Positions 1 through 7,988 of a DNA stretch of 64,000 nucleotides are shown here, piece after piece. The notes beneath the pieces are model-generated. The model was not told the origin of the DNA. It did not search any database and saw only the letters and a list, made by a program, of their open reading frames with translations. The stretch lies in assembly GCF_014650675.1 (NCBI RefSeq), contig NZ_BMVK01000023.1:1-64000 (forward strand), given 5' to 3'. Position 1 is the stretch's first letter. Each line of letters starts with the position of its first letter. Both the position numbers and the translations under genes were made by a program. Source of the DNA: Streptomyces anulatus. GTDB taxonomy: Bacteria; Actinomycetota; Actinomycetes; Streptomycetales; Streptomycetaceae.

Positions 1-450
1 TGCCCAACGGCCGCGGGGTGGTGTAGTACTTCCAGCACCGCCCCCACCCGCCGTTCACGCAGGGATGCACGGCCCGCAGGGATGCACGGCCCGGGAGCCG
101 CACCTCCAGGTGTCCAGGGCGCGGTAGCCGGAGACGACGCGCAAGTCGCCGGTCTTCTCGATGACGTAGGCGGGGAGGTTGTCGGAGCGGGTCCACTGCG
201 TGTCGTTCCGGATGGCGTAAGCGGAGCGGCCGGTGTGCCAGGCGGGGGTGATGCCGTTGCTGATGGCCTTCTGGGCGCGGGCTCGAATGCTGCGTGGCCC
301 TTCGCGGCCCGCGGTCGAGAGCTGGATCTCCCAGCCGATGCGGAGGTCGCCGGCCCTCTGCACGAGGCCGAGACCGTTCCGGCGGCGAGCCGAGGGGTCG
401 GCGGCGTTCGCCCATTGAACTGCCGGGGAACACAAGGAATGAGGGGCCAC
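1..450 (-). pseudogene. CoiA-like/unknown protein remnant, frameshifted by a 17-bp duplication
   Basis: On the minus strand an open frame of 131 codons reads leftward from an ATG at 450 and stops at 55-57. Its middle part looks like real protein, for example LRIGWEIQLSTAG (an E-x-Q pattern as in PD-(D/E)XK nucleases of the competence-protein CoiA type) followed by a Trp/Arg-rich stretch. The stop arises only after a perfect tandem duplication at 60-93; deleting one 17-base copy lets the same frame continue through VNGGWGRCWKYY to the window edge. The CoiA resemblance is from memory of motif style and is weak; the disruption is read directly. The N-terminus also appears to be missing. Confidence 0.4.
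60..93. repeat. 17-bp perfect tandem duplication
   Basis: Two identical adjacent copies of CAGGGATGCACGGCCCG occupy 60-76 and 77-93. Because 17 is not a multiple of three, the duplication shifts the minus-strand frame across it. Confidence 0.95.
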
Positions 451-531
451 GAAGGGGTGCGTTTCCCGGCGGGGCCGCTCCGGGGGGGCCAGGATGAGGG
501 CCGCACCCGACGGCGACGGAGGGAAAGTGTC

Positions 532-822
532 ATGGTGGCCCCGGACGGCATCGGCGCCTTACTTCGATCGATCCGCGAACACGCTGGACGCACCCGAGAT
601 CAGCAGGCCAAGGTCGTTCAACAGACCCAGGGCGGACGGTGGTTCGACTGGGAGAACATCAAGCGGTGGGAACTGGAGAAGCGGCTGCCGATCCCGGACT
701 GGCACGAGACGATCGCCCACGCATACGGGCTGAGCGCCACGGACGTGCAGCGGGCAGTCGCCGCATCGCGACAGCACCGACGCAGCCAGCACAGGGGAGA
801 AAGAGGACGTGAAGCGACGTAA
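532..822 (+). CDS. Small XRE-like helix-turn-helix protein
   Basis: 96 residues. The N-terminal two thirds (IGALLRSIREHAGRTRDQQA ... WENIKRWE) has the spacing of an XRE/Cro-type helix-turn-helix domain, suggesting a cytoplasmic DNA-binding regulator; the C-terminus is basic and disordered. The ATG at 532 was chosen because GGAGGG lies 8 bases upstream. The end overlaps the GTG of the next gene by 14 bases, so the two are probably translationally coupled. In Streptomyces such short XRE proteins often precede a Tat-signal/TPR-like partner, matching the next (broken) gene. Target unknown. Confidence 0.65.
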   Translation: MVAPDGIGALLRSIREHAGRTRDQQAKVVQQTQGGRWFDWENIKRWELEKRLPIPDWHETIAHAYGLSATDVQRAVAASRQHRRSQHRGERGREAT

Positions 823-1787
823 TTTCTTCGGGGTGGCGGCCGCCGTCGTAGGTACGACCGCGTTGCCGGGCATCGCGCAGGCGCGCGAGGGCATCGACGG
901 GGCCCTCACAGGCTCCAGAGCCGGTGACCTGGCTTACCTGGAGTCGGCCATTCGAGCGGCACCGGGGCGGCTACCACGGCCGGGCGCCCGACGACGTGTT
1001 GAGCGAAATGCAGGCGGACCTCGATCTCCTCGGTCAGGTCCTCAACCAGCCCCACCCCGCCGGCGCACGTGCTGATCTCGCCCGTACCGCTGCAGGCATT
1101 GCCGGTCTCGTCGCCATCGTCCAGCACGATCGCGGCGACAAAGGGGACGCCTTCCGATGGTTCGCGACGGCGGAGAAGGCGGCTCACGAGTCCGGTGACC
1201 GCAGGATGACCGCCTGGGTGCTGGCACGGCACGCGATGGTGCCGCTGAACTACGGCGCCCCCGAGGCGGCCGTACGGATCGCCTCCCGAGCTCGCAGGGC
1301 CGCCGGTCGGACGCCCACCGCCGCCGGCGCGCTGGCGGCGGCGGTCACGGCCCGCTCCCTGGCCGCCATCGGTGACCTTCGGGGCGCCCGGATGGCGGTC
1401 ACAGATGTACGGAACCTCGTGGAACACCTCGACGGGCAGGAAACAGCAGACACCTGGTTCGGCTATCCGGGACAGAAGCACTTCGTCCACCTCTCCCAGG
1501 CGTACACCCTCCTCGGGGACACGGAGGCTGCCTACGCGGCCCAGGACAATGCCCTCGACCTCACCGACTCCCCATCAGTGATGACCCGGGCCCTGATCGC
1601 GATGGACACCGCTGCCTGTCTGCGCCTCGGCGGCGACCTTTCAGCCTCTGCCGAAATGGCGACAGGCATCTTCGACCGTCTCCCTGTCCCCTACCGTGAC
1701 GGTCTGATCCGATCTCGGGCCGAGGCCCTGCACCAAGCACTTCACGGCCGCCCCCGAGACCTCCTCGGCCAGGCCCTAATGACCTGA
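809..1787 (+). pseudogene. XRE-partner protein with Tat-like N-terminus, broken by a frameshift
   Basis: Translation from GTG 809 gives MKRRNFFGVAAAVVGTTALP, a twin-arginine-like leader, then DLAYLESAI before the frame runs into unrelated Arg/Pro-rich sequence. The conserved-looking continuation (ERHRGGYHGRAPDDVLSEMQ, then an alpha-helical TPR-like region to 1787) is in the other frame. The switch is at about 948-955 and needs a single-base indel. The helical part resembles the C-terminal domains of Streptomyces XRE/Tat proteins of unknown function. Either a true pseudogene or one sequencing error; the many other frameshifts nearby favour decay. It overlaps the end of the convergent remnant at 1776 by 12 bases. 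Confidence 0.7.
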
Positions 1788-2676
1788 GTCAGAGGTTGGG
1801 GGGGGCGGGGAGGCCGTCTTCGTGGTCCGGGGTGCGCCGACGGATGCAAGGAGCACGGGGTACGGGCTGCCGGGATCACTGTCGGCTTCGCCGTCGGACG
1901 TCCGGATCCGCAGCAGGGGGTGGGGTTCGGGGCGGGCTGCGGCTGCTGTCTGCTCGTGAGGTTCGGCGAGTTGCCAGGTTCCGGCGGCGGGCTCGGCCGG
2001 CTCCTCGGCGACCTGGAGCGCGTGGAGGTACTGCCGGTACTGCTCGTCGGTCAGCCGCTGCAGCTGCACCGGCTCCTCACCGAGCTGGGGGAGCATCACC
2101 GGGGTGCCGGGCGCGGTGGCGATGTTCTCGGCGGCCGGGAACGCGGCGCGGGTGGCGTCGTTGGCGGGCAGGACGATCGCGATGGGCAGGTCCCGGGCGG
2201 CCGAAACGGCGTCGGCGAGCTGCCAGGCCTGCTCGGCGTCGACGTCTCCGGCGCAGACCAGGATCCACGGCAGCGGTTCGGGCATGTCCGTGTCGCCGGT
2301 CTGCTGGTGGACTTCCAGGAGCAGCGCTCCGAGGTCGGCGACGACGGCGGACACATGGGGCAGCGGCCGGACCCGGCCGCGGGGCAGCAGCGTCGCGAGG
2401 CGGGTCCCGAGCCCGACGGTCATGATCTCGGTGTGGTCGGTCCACTCGCACGTTCCGGCTTCCAGGGCCATCGCCCTGCCGACGGCGAGGACGTCGTCGG
2501 CGGTGCCGTCGAGGAGCAGTGCCCCGGTGTGCAGGAAGTCGGCGAGCAGCAGGTCCCCGTTTTCCGTCGCTCCGAGGGTGACGAGCCCCGGGGTAGGGGG
2601 CGGTGGGGATGTCCGCCGTGGTTTCGAGGTCGAGGAGCGTGGCCTTCGCATCGAGGACCCACCGCCCGGCGCGGGG
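1776..2676 (-). pseudogene. C-terminal fragment of a BTAD/LysM-type actinobacterial protein
   Basis: The frame from about 2590 down to 1776 encodes a coherent protein (LVTLGATENGDLLLADFL ... ending TSDSGH) similar in style to C-terminal regions of large Streptomyces LysM/BTAD-domain proteins. Upstream, the natural continuation WVLDAKATLLDLETTADIPT is in a different frame; one extra G in the CCCCGGGG run at about 2587-2592 explains the shift. The N-terminal part is missing: coding ends abruptly at the CRISPR-like repeat at 2678. So it is both truncated and frameshifted. Family assignment is tentative; the two-frame structure is seen directly. Confidence 0.5.
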
Positions 2677-2677
2677 G

Positions 2678-2767
2678 ACCATCCCCGCACGCGCGGGGAT
2701 GGTCCCGGGGCACCGGGGTCGTCGACGATCACCGCGTCCTGCTCCCCGCGCCCGCGGGGATGGTCCC
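2678..2767. CRISPR. Two-repeat relic of a type I-E-like CRISPR array
   Basis: Two 29-base units at 2678-2706 and 2739-2767 end identically (GCGGGGATGGTCCC) and match at 23 of 29 positions. They are separated by exactly 32 bases, giving the 61-base period typical of type I-E arrays. The unit style (CCCCGCG...CGCGGGGATGGTCCC) resembles actinobacterial I-E repeats. The left unit forms a 14-bp perfect hairpin (2675-2688 with 2693-2706). No further repeat is found one period to either side; the right side is occupied by transposase debris. No cas genes are in the window. Confidence 0.5.
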
Positions 2768-2789
2768 CTCATCCTGAAACGATCAGTAA
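2768..2789. repeat. 22-bp direct repeat, copy A
   Basis: CTCATCCTGAAACGATCAGT plus AA recurs at 3566-3587 in the same orientation with one mismatch. Copy A abuts the last CRISPR-like repeat and also forms the artificial 3' end of the truncated transposase, so it is probably an insertion-sequence end. Confidence 0.75.
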
Positions 2790-3125
2790 GGCCCTGACGT
2801 GGGAACCGTCGATCGCGCAGTCGTCCATGTCCAGCAAGTCGGCACGTCGCAGCTCGACAAGCAGCGCTTCGTGCAGTCGGGCCCACACCCCAGCCTCGGT
2901 CCAGTCCCGCAACCGCCGCCAGGAGGTGACCCCGGAGCAGCCGATCCGTTCGGCAGGGACGTCCGCCCACGAGACGCCCTTGCGCAGGACATACACGATC
3001 CCGGCCAGCGCGGTGCGGTCGTCGGCCGGTTTCCGTCCGGGAAACCGGTGCCGCCGCGGTGGCCGGGGCGGGATCAGCGGGGCTATCCGCTCCCACAGGT
3101 CATCGGGCACAAGATCACTGTCCAC
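2769..3125 (-). pseudogene. IS5-family transposase, N-terminal half only
   Basis: Minus-strand reading from about 3125 gives LVPDDLWERIAPLIPP, WADVPAERIGC, WRRLRDWTEAGVW and MDDCAIDGSHVRAL, the standard N-terminal blocks of IS5/ISL2-type DDE transposases, including the first catalytic Asp (DCAIDGS). After SHVRAL the protein ends at once in LIVSG*, where the family normally continues with KGG..TGP and the second half. The remainder with the other catalytic residues is absent, so it cannot be active alone. It lies between the CRISPR relic and the small gene at 3187. Confidence 0.8.
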
Positions 3126-3186
3126 GCCGGAAGCGTGCCAGAACAAAGCAGTTGAGGAGGGGCGATCGGCCCGGCACACTCACCCG

Positions 3187-3546
3187 ATGAGCCACAGCAC
3201 ACCATCTGGCAGCTGGGATGAACCCTATTACCGCGTCCACACCGAGCACTTTGAAGCTGCGTTCCTGCCGGACGCCGACGAGGACCTCGACGCGGTGACC
3301 GACATAGACGTTGAGGTGCAGCTGCGGGACGGATCTCGGTGGAGCGCAAGCATGTGCACGGTTGGTCACGTTGAAACGCTGATGGAGCGGTGGGCGGCGA
3401 GCGGCGAAGCTCTGGGAGGACGCTACTTCTGGTGCTCGGACGGGCTCATCGTGCGCGACGCCGGCATCAGCAACATGATCCAGGTCCTCACCGGCCTGGT
3501 CGAGAACGGCGAGTTCACGCAGATCCTGCAACGCCTCGAGGACTGA
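3187..3546 (+). CDS. Hypothetical small acidic protein
   Basis: 119 residues, acidic, soluble, no signal peptide or membrane segment. It has Trp/Tyr-rich beta-type segments (WDEPYYRVHTEHFE, GRYFWCSDGLIVRD). I do not recognise the family; size, acidity and position among mobile-element debris resemble orphan immunity-type genes, which is only an inference. The ATG at 3187 was chosen because it opens the compositionally typical region; upstream sequence in the same frame belongs to the antisense transposase fragment. No good ribosome-binding site is visible. Confidence 0.55.
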   Translation: MSHSTPSGSWDEPYYRVHTEHFEAAFLPDADEDLDAVTDIDVEVQLRDGSRWSASMCTVGHVETLMERWAASGEALGGRYFWCSDGLIVRDAGISNMIQVLTGLVENGEFTQILQRLED

Positions 3547-3565
3547 CCCCGCTCAGCCCGCCCCT

Positions 3566-3587
3566 CTCATTCTGAAACGATCAGTAA
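3566..3587. repeat. 22-bp direct repeat, copy B
   Basis: Second copy of the 2768-2789 repeat, one mismatch (T for C). It lies 20 bases after the stop of the 3187 gene, so the pair brackets the transposase fragment and that gene. Confidence 0.75.
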
Positions 3588-3921
3588 TAAGCCTGTAAGG
3601 CACCGGGCCTGTCCCACACACTCCATGTCGGTGCGGTCTGAGGATGAGCGTATTCGTCGTCGGATCTTCAGCGCAGGCGTTCGAGAGCGAACGCAGAAGG
3701 GTCCAGCCCGGCATTTGCAGAAAGCTGGGTGACCAGGCACCGAGAACCGTGCTGCGGCATACGGGTGACTGTGCTGCACCGTATGCCGGCTGCGGTCTCA
3801 CGGCATCGCATACTCGTAGCGGGAAGACTTCTCCAGCCGATAGCCATTCGGGGGGCCTCTCCCCTCGGTGCGGCGGCCGACCTCTTCTGATGACCCCAGC
3901 TCGGCCGCCGCATCAGCTCTC

Positions 3922-3971
3922 GTGGCCATCGGCGTACGGGACCAGGCCCGCCGCCGTACGCCGATGGCCAC
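3922..3971 (-). terminator. 18-bp perfect hairpin downstream of a minus-strand remnant
   Basis: Positions 3922-3939 (GTGGCCATCGGCGTACGG) pair perfectly with 3954-3971 around a 14-base loop. It begins 22 bases beyond the stop of the minus-strand remnant at 3993, a good position for its transcription terminator. No U-tract follows, which is common in Streptomyces. The rest of 3588-3992 shows no convincing gene. Confidence 0.6.
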
Positions 3972-3992
3972 GCCGGGCACTGGCCGGAGGTC

Positions 3993-4357
3993 TCAGGCCG
4001 CACCGCTGCGAGGCCGGCCCTGCTTGGCGTTGTCGACGCGGCGTCCGAGGAGGAGAGCCGTGTACTCGATCTCCTGCTCGGTGGTGGTGGAGTAGTCGAT
4101 GCGGCCGGTGCGGTGGCCGGGCTCCCGGTACAGGCAGCGGGCCAGGCCCCGGCACACGAGATGACGGCGCCGGTTGGGGGTTGTGGTGCCGGCGGGGACG
4201 ATGATCGCGGTGCCGCCGCGGGCCGGGACTCCAGCGCCCCGTTGATGATGCTGTCGTTCTCCGTGGTCACCACGGTGATGGAGTAGCGCAGGCGCTCCTC
4301 GAACACGGCGACCAGGTTCCCGAGCGGGTCCGTGACGGATCTGTCGGCGTTGATCAC
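3993..4357 (-). pseudogene. Hypothetical protein, frameshifted
   Basis: The N-terminal part from ATG 4357 (DPLGNLVAVFEERLRYSITV ... IINGALE) and the C-terminal part (GGTAIIVPAGTTTPNRRRHL ... ending RPRSGAA, stop 3993) are in two frames that meet near 4222; one indel would give a continuous protein of about 120 residues. I do not recognise the family. A 23-base piece of it (4239-4261) recurs exactly at 9967-9989, so a second degraded copy once existed there. Confidence 0.5.
4239..4261. repeat. 23-bp exact repeat, copy 1
   Basis: CCGTTGATGATGCTGTCGTT plus CTC also occurs at 9967-9989. On the minus strand it encodes ENDSIING, the middle of the 3993-4357 remnant. Confidence 0.8.
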
Positions 4358-4775
4358 CGCGGACGCCTGGGGTGCTGACTCTCACTTCAGCGCAGGAGTA
4401 CGTTCCCGCCCCGGAGTCTGAGACATCGGGCTCTGAGCGGCGCTTTCTCAGCCCGAGGTGAGACGACGGTCGACGCCTCGCGGGAGGGCACCCGCCCAGC
4501 GGCACGAGAGTCAGCACTTGAGTGCGGTCCGTTCGCCACGTTGGGGCGCGCGAGGGTGCCGGCGAGGTGAGAGCCAGGGCCTGGGGATTTCGCTGTATTC
4601 CAAGCCATGACCAAAAGTGACCGTTGATCAATTTTGCCTATCAACTTACGATCTCACCGTTTGGCATGTGACAGGAGCATGGCGCTCTTGTCGGGGCGGG
4701 CATGCCTTTCCGGGGGAGGGGGACATTCCTCTTTCGCGTGCCCGGATTCGACCCGCGAACGAATGGGATGAACCT
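4358..4775. other. Intergenic stretch without a supported gene
   Basis: About 420 bases. Several open frames exist but none has protein-like composition. The lower-GC part from about 4600 to 4680 is the likely promoter region of the secreted-protein operon beginning at 4776; no clear -35/-10 pair is asserted. Confidence 0.4.
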
Positions 4776-5216
4776 GTGAGATCTCTCCACACGCGTGTCA
4801 TGGCTCTGCGAGCCTCGGTCCGTCGGGCAGCCGTAGTGCTGCTCAGCGCCGTCACGATCGTCGGCATCTTCGCCTCGCCGGCTCAGGCGGGGAGCTGGGA
4901 CAGCAGCCTGACCGGCGTCGGCCCGGGCTTCGAGTCCCGCCGGTGGTACCAGCCGAGCTCCTCCACCGGCACCACGATCAAGTTCACCGGGTGCACGGGA
5001 GGGAACACCGTTGTAAACGTCACGCTGTACAAGGTCGTCAACAACTTCCCTGACACGGACTACACCAAGGCAGCGTTCACGAAGTGCTTCGAGAGCCCCA
5101 CGTCGACCTCCACGGGAAACTGGAACGACCATGGAGCCGGGGACTACTACTTCGTCGTCAATGACGGTGGCGTCGGATCCACCGTTTCGGTCCGGTACCT
5201 GGTCGTTTCCTACTAA
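4776..5216 (+). CDS. Small secreted beta-rich protein
   Basis: 146 residues from GTG 4776, or 138 from ATG 4800. The N-terminus (RASVRRAAVVLLSAVTIVG, then SPAQA before GSWDSS) is a textbook Sec signal peptide with an AxA cleavage site, leaving about 108 exported residues. The mature part is rich in Gly, Thr, Tyr and Val with two Cys (FTGCTGG, TKCFES) that could form a disulfide, and looks all-beta. Function unknown. It is first in a unit with an ABC ATPase and two membrane proteins 66 bases downstream, separated by a strong hairpin, suggesting higher expression of this gene than of the rest. The start is uncertain because neither candidate has a strong ribosome-binding site. Confidence 0.75.
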   Translation: MRSLHTRVMALRASVRRAAVVLLSAVTIVGIFASPAQAGSWDSSLTGVGPGFESRRWYQPSSSTGTTIKFTGCTGGNTVVNVTLYKVVNNFPDTDYTKAAFTKCFESPTSTSTGNWNDHGAGDYYFVVNDGGVGSTVSVRYLVVSY

Positions 5217-5225
5217 TCACACTGT

Positions 5226-5256
5226 CCCCGGCCCCGCGTTCACCGCGGGGCCGGGG
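5226..5256 (+). terminator. 13-bp GC hairpin between secreted protein and ABC genes
   Basis: CCCCGGCCCCGCG at 5226-5238 pairs perfectly with 5244-5256 around a 5-base loop, 9 bases after the stop at 5216. It could be a terminator, a partial terminator or an mRNA-stabilising end for the upstream gene. Confidence 0.7.
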
Positions 5257-5282
5257 GCGAGTTCCGTCGATGAGGTTGACTC

Positions 5283-6032
5283 ATGCCGTTGCACTACCAG
5301 TCCTGCACGTTCCGCTACAGCCGCAGGACACGTCCTGTCATCGACAGACTCGACCTGAGTTTCTCGCCGGGCAACACCGTCCTTCTGGGTCCGAACGGAG
5401 CGGGTAAGAGCACGCTGCTCGCGCTCGGAGCGAGCGCGCACGCTCCATTGGAAGGAAAGGTCCGCTTCGGCGACTTGCGGTCCACCAACAGCAGGACTCT
5501 GCGGTCTTACCGGCGCAAGGTCTCCTGGTTGCCCCAGCGTGCCAGCTTCCTTCCGAGAATGACTTGCCGGGAGCACGTTGCCTACGTCGGCTGGCTCAAG
5601 GGGATGCGGGAACGCGACGCATGGCGTGCCGCTCCCGCAGCGATCGAGCGTGTCGGACTGACGACGAAGATCAAGGACAAGGTTGGGACCCTATCGGGAG
5701 GGCAACAGCAACGGCTGGCCATTGCCCAGGCCTTGGTGCATGACGCGGAACTCTTGCTTCTCGACGAACCCACGGTCGGCCTGGACCCTGCCCAGCGACG
5801 CCGGTTCCATGATCTGCTCGTCGAACTGCGAGGCAGCGTGCACGTCATCGTGTCCACACATGACATTGCCGACCTGGATCAAGCCTTCGACCAGGTTGTG
5901 GTCCTGGAGAACGGGGCCCCAAGGTTTCAGGGCGGAGTAGCGGAATTCGCCGACTATGCCGATCCGCAGAGTGTTCCAGGGCGACGACTTGAGAGCGCCT
6001 ATTCAGCTCTGCTGGGATCGGTGGAACAGTGA
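5283..6032 (+). CDS. ABC transporter ATP-binding protein
   Basis: 249 residues, one complete nucleotide-binding domain: Walker A GPNGAGKST at residues 36-44, Q-loop near WLPQRAS, signature LSGGQQQR, Walker B LLLLDEP and the switch His in STHD. It should energise transport from the cytoplasmic face together with the two membrane proteins that follow (its stop overlaps the next GTG as GTGA). Similarity is to single-domain ATPases of ABC-2 type exporters. Substrate unknown; the linked secreted protein is a candidate partner rather than an obvious substrate, since it carries its own Sec signal. Confidence 0.88.
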   Translation: MPLHYQSCTFRYSRRTRPVIDRLDLSFSPGNTVLLGPNGAGKSTLLALGASAHAPLEGKVRFGDLRSTNSRTLRSYRRKVSWLPQRASFLPRMTCREHVAYVGWLKGMRERDAWRAAPAAIERVGLTTKIKDKVGTLSGGQQQRLAIAQALVHDAELLLLDEPTVGLDPAQRRRFHDLLVELRGSVHVIVSTHDIADLDQAFDQVVVLENGAPRFQGGVAEFADYADPQSVPGRRLESAYSALLGSVEQ

Positions 6033-7264
6033 TTTCTCTCGGGAATCTTCGTGCGTCCTCCGTTCCCTGGTTGATCCTCCCGGCGCTTTTCTACTTGAAC
6101 AGCTTCGTCACGGCGGAGAACTTCTGGGGAGTTCACGGCTACGGTCTGGCGTCGGGCGAGTTCGCCTCGTGGGGCATCACAGCGATCGCTCCGGCAGTGG
6201 CCGGTGCTGCCGCCTGGGAAGCCGGTCGCCAGCGGCACGTGGAAGACCTGCGAAGGGTCAGCTCTCGGGGTCCTGTGCGCCAGTGGTTGTGGGCGTCCCG
6301 ACCGGTCTTCGCACTGCACCTTGTTCTTGTCGCTGGCGCACTGATCATGACCAGGATGACCGTAGGGGTCTGGCCGAGCACTCCTGGTCTGCTTGCCGTC
6401 GGGCACCTGTTGGTAATCCCGTGCGCCTGGATAGTCATCGGCTGGGTGGTGGGGCTGCTGTGTCCACGTGCTGTCGCCGCGTTGATCGCTGCGGTCGGTA
6501 GCTGGGTTTGGCTCGCCATTCCGCAGTCCATGAGTGCCCCGGCATGGCGACACCTGAATGGCTTCATTACCGAGAACTCGACCCTCACCGACACCCTGGA
6601 CGCACTCGTCTATCTTGTTCCCTGGCTGGTCACCGCAGGACTCACTGTGGCTGTCGTGCTCATCGTGGGCGTCCGCCGCAGGCCCTGGCTGGTTGTGGTA
6701 AGCGTGGCCGTTCTGGCAGCGACGATCCTCACAGGCAGGATTCTTGTATCGGACTGGGGGCACAGCCCGCTTGCGAATGCACGTGTCGGCCACACCGTAT
6801 GCGTCGGCAAGTCGCCGACGCTCTGCCTCCCCGAAGAGTACGCGGAGAAGGCATCCAGTCTGCGCAAAAGCTCTCTGCCTGCCCTGGAAAAACTGCACGC
6901 CTCTGGAGTGCCCCTGCCACGGACGCTACGACTGGCCTCCGATGAACTCGATCTCGAACCGGGTACCTGGCCCCTGTACTGGTCTCCGGAAAACAGCACC
7001 GAGCAACTCCGCGTCGATCTCGCACGATCGGCCGTTGCCGGCGTCGCCGCCCTCCATGGCATACGCGACTGCCGCCAGCCGTACCTGGCTGACACATGGG
7101 CGCTGCTGGTCGTAGGCATAGACGAAGAAGACGTGCGGGCGAGCGTCCCTGAGCAGGACTGGAAACAGGTCCAGCGCATCCGTCAGCTTCCGGCCGAGCA
7201 GCAGGCCCAGTGGTTCAGCAAGGCCGCCCAGGACCAGACCCACTGTGTGGGGGGGACGACGTGA
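6029..7264 (+). CDS. Membrane protein with six N-terminal helices and a large exported C-terminal domain
   Basis: 411 residues, GTG start overlapping the upstream stop by four bases. Hydrophobic segments lie at roughly residues 10-28, 45-66, 91-114, 120-163 (two helices), 190-215 and 220-240, consistent with an ABC-2-like permease half. Residues 240-411 are soluble with four Cys (HTVCVGK, TLCLPEE, RDCRQ, THCVGG) and are predicted outside the cell. This C-terminal domain is not a standard ABC-2 permease feature. Probably the membrane partner of the 5283 ATPase. No family name is certain. Confidence 0.7.
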   Translation: MISLGNLRASSVPWLILPALFYLNSFVTAENFWGVHGYGLASGEFASWGITAIAPAVAGAAAWEAGRQRHVEDLRRVSSRGPVRQWLWASRPVFALHLVLVAGALIMTRMTVGVWPSTPGLLAVGHLLVIPCAWIVIGWVVGLLCPRAVAALIAAVGSWVWLAIPQSMSAPAWRHLNGFITENSTLTDTLDALVYLVPWLVTAGLTVAVVLIVGVRRRPWLVVVSVAVLAATILTGRILVSDWGHSPLANARVGHTVCVGKSPTLCLPEEYAEKASSLRKSSLPALEKLHASGVPLPRTLRLASDELDLEPGTWPLYWSPENSTEQLRVDLARSAVAGVAALHGIRDCRQPYLADTWALLVVGIDEEDVRASVPEQDWKQVQRIRQLPAEQQAQWFSKAAQDQTHCVGGTT

Positions 7265-7839
7265 AGCTCTACTTCTCCGTCGTGCGACGCTGGTGGACCG
7301 TACCCTTGGCCCTCCTGCTGCTGGCAGCGATCTGCTGGATACTCGGCGGGACGGAAGTCCCCGTACCAGCGTTTCTGGGCGGCATGGTCAGTACGCGTGT
7401 CCAGTACTTCACGCCGCTCCTCGTTATCGGGGCCGTCCTTTACTGCCTTGAGCGTCGCCTGGACGCTCCCGAGAGGACAGCAGTCGTGCGCGTTGACCGC
7501 TGGGACCTCGGGGCCGTCACGGCCGCTGTGACGTTGTCTCATCTACTGGGCTTCATCCTGGGCATGGACATCCCGCGCAACCTCATGCTGCTCCTCGCTG
7601 TGGCTCTGGTCGTACGACGAGTCAGTAACGAGGCTGCAGCCGGCGCGGTCTGCCTTCTGCTCCTGTTGATCAGCGCCAGTCTCGGCCGCGCGTTCCACCC
7701 TTCCGGGAAGCCAGCAGCTGAGTGGTGGGCTCTCACGCTCTATCCATCCGAGAGTCTGCCCGCGTGGACTGCCGCTCTTGTTCTGTTCGCATTGGGACTA
7801 CTGGCATCCAGTCGGCGTCAGTCAGCAGCCCGTAGCTGA
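7261..7839 (+). CDS. Integral membrane protein, probable transporter subunit
   Basis: 192 residues from GTG 7261, overlapping the upstream stop (GTGA), so translationally coupled. Five or six hydrophobic helices fill most of the chain (for example WTVPLALLLLAAICWILGG, LMLLLAVALVV, AGAVCLLLLLIS). No known motif. Last gene of the 4776-7839 unit; likely a second permease component or an immunity-type membrane protein for the same system. Confidence 0.7.
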   Translation: MKLYFSVVRRWWTVPLALLLLAAICWILGGTEVPVPAFLGGMVSTRVQYFTPLLVIGAVLYCLERRLDAPERTAVVRVDRWDLGAVTAAVTLSHLLGFILGMDIPRNLMLLLAVALVVRRVSNEAAAGAVCLLLLLISASLGRAFHPSGKPAAEWWALTLYPSESLPAWTAALVLFALGLLASSRRQSAARS

Positions 7840-7988
7840 CTCGCCACCATGCACAAACTAATACCTCAGCCGTAGATCGTGACCTTGCTTGCGAACGGGG
7901 CCCAGGCCCGCTCGGCCACCCCGGCGAACAGTGCCCCCGGCTAGGGCCTGTTGCGAAAGTGGATCTTGTTCGTTGATGATCACTCGTT

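Noticed and set aside
2590..2677. Additional CRISPR repeats left of the two-unit relic
   Set aside because: No unit occurs at the expected 61-bp step (about 2617-2645); the sequence there is the end of the BTAD/LysM-type remnant.
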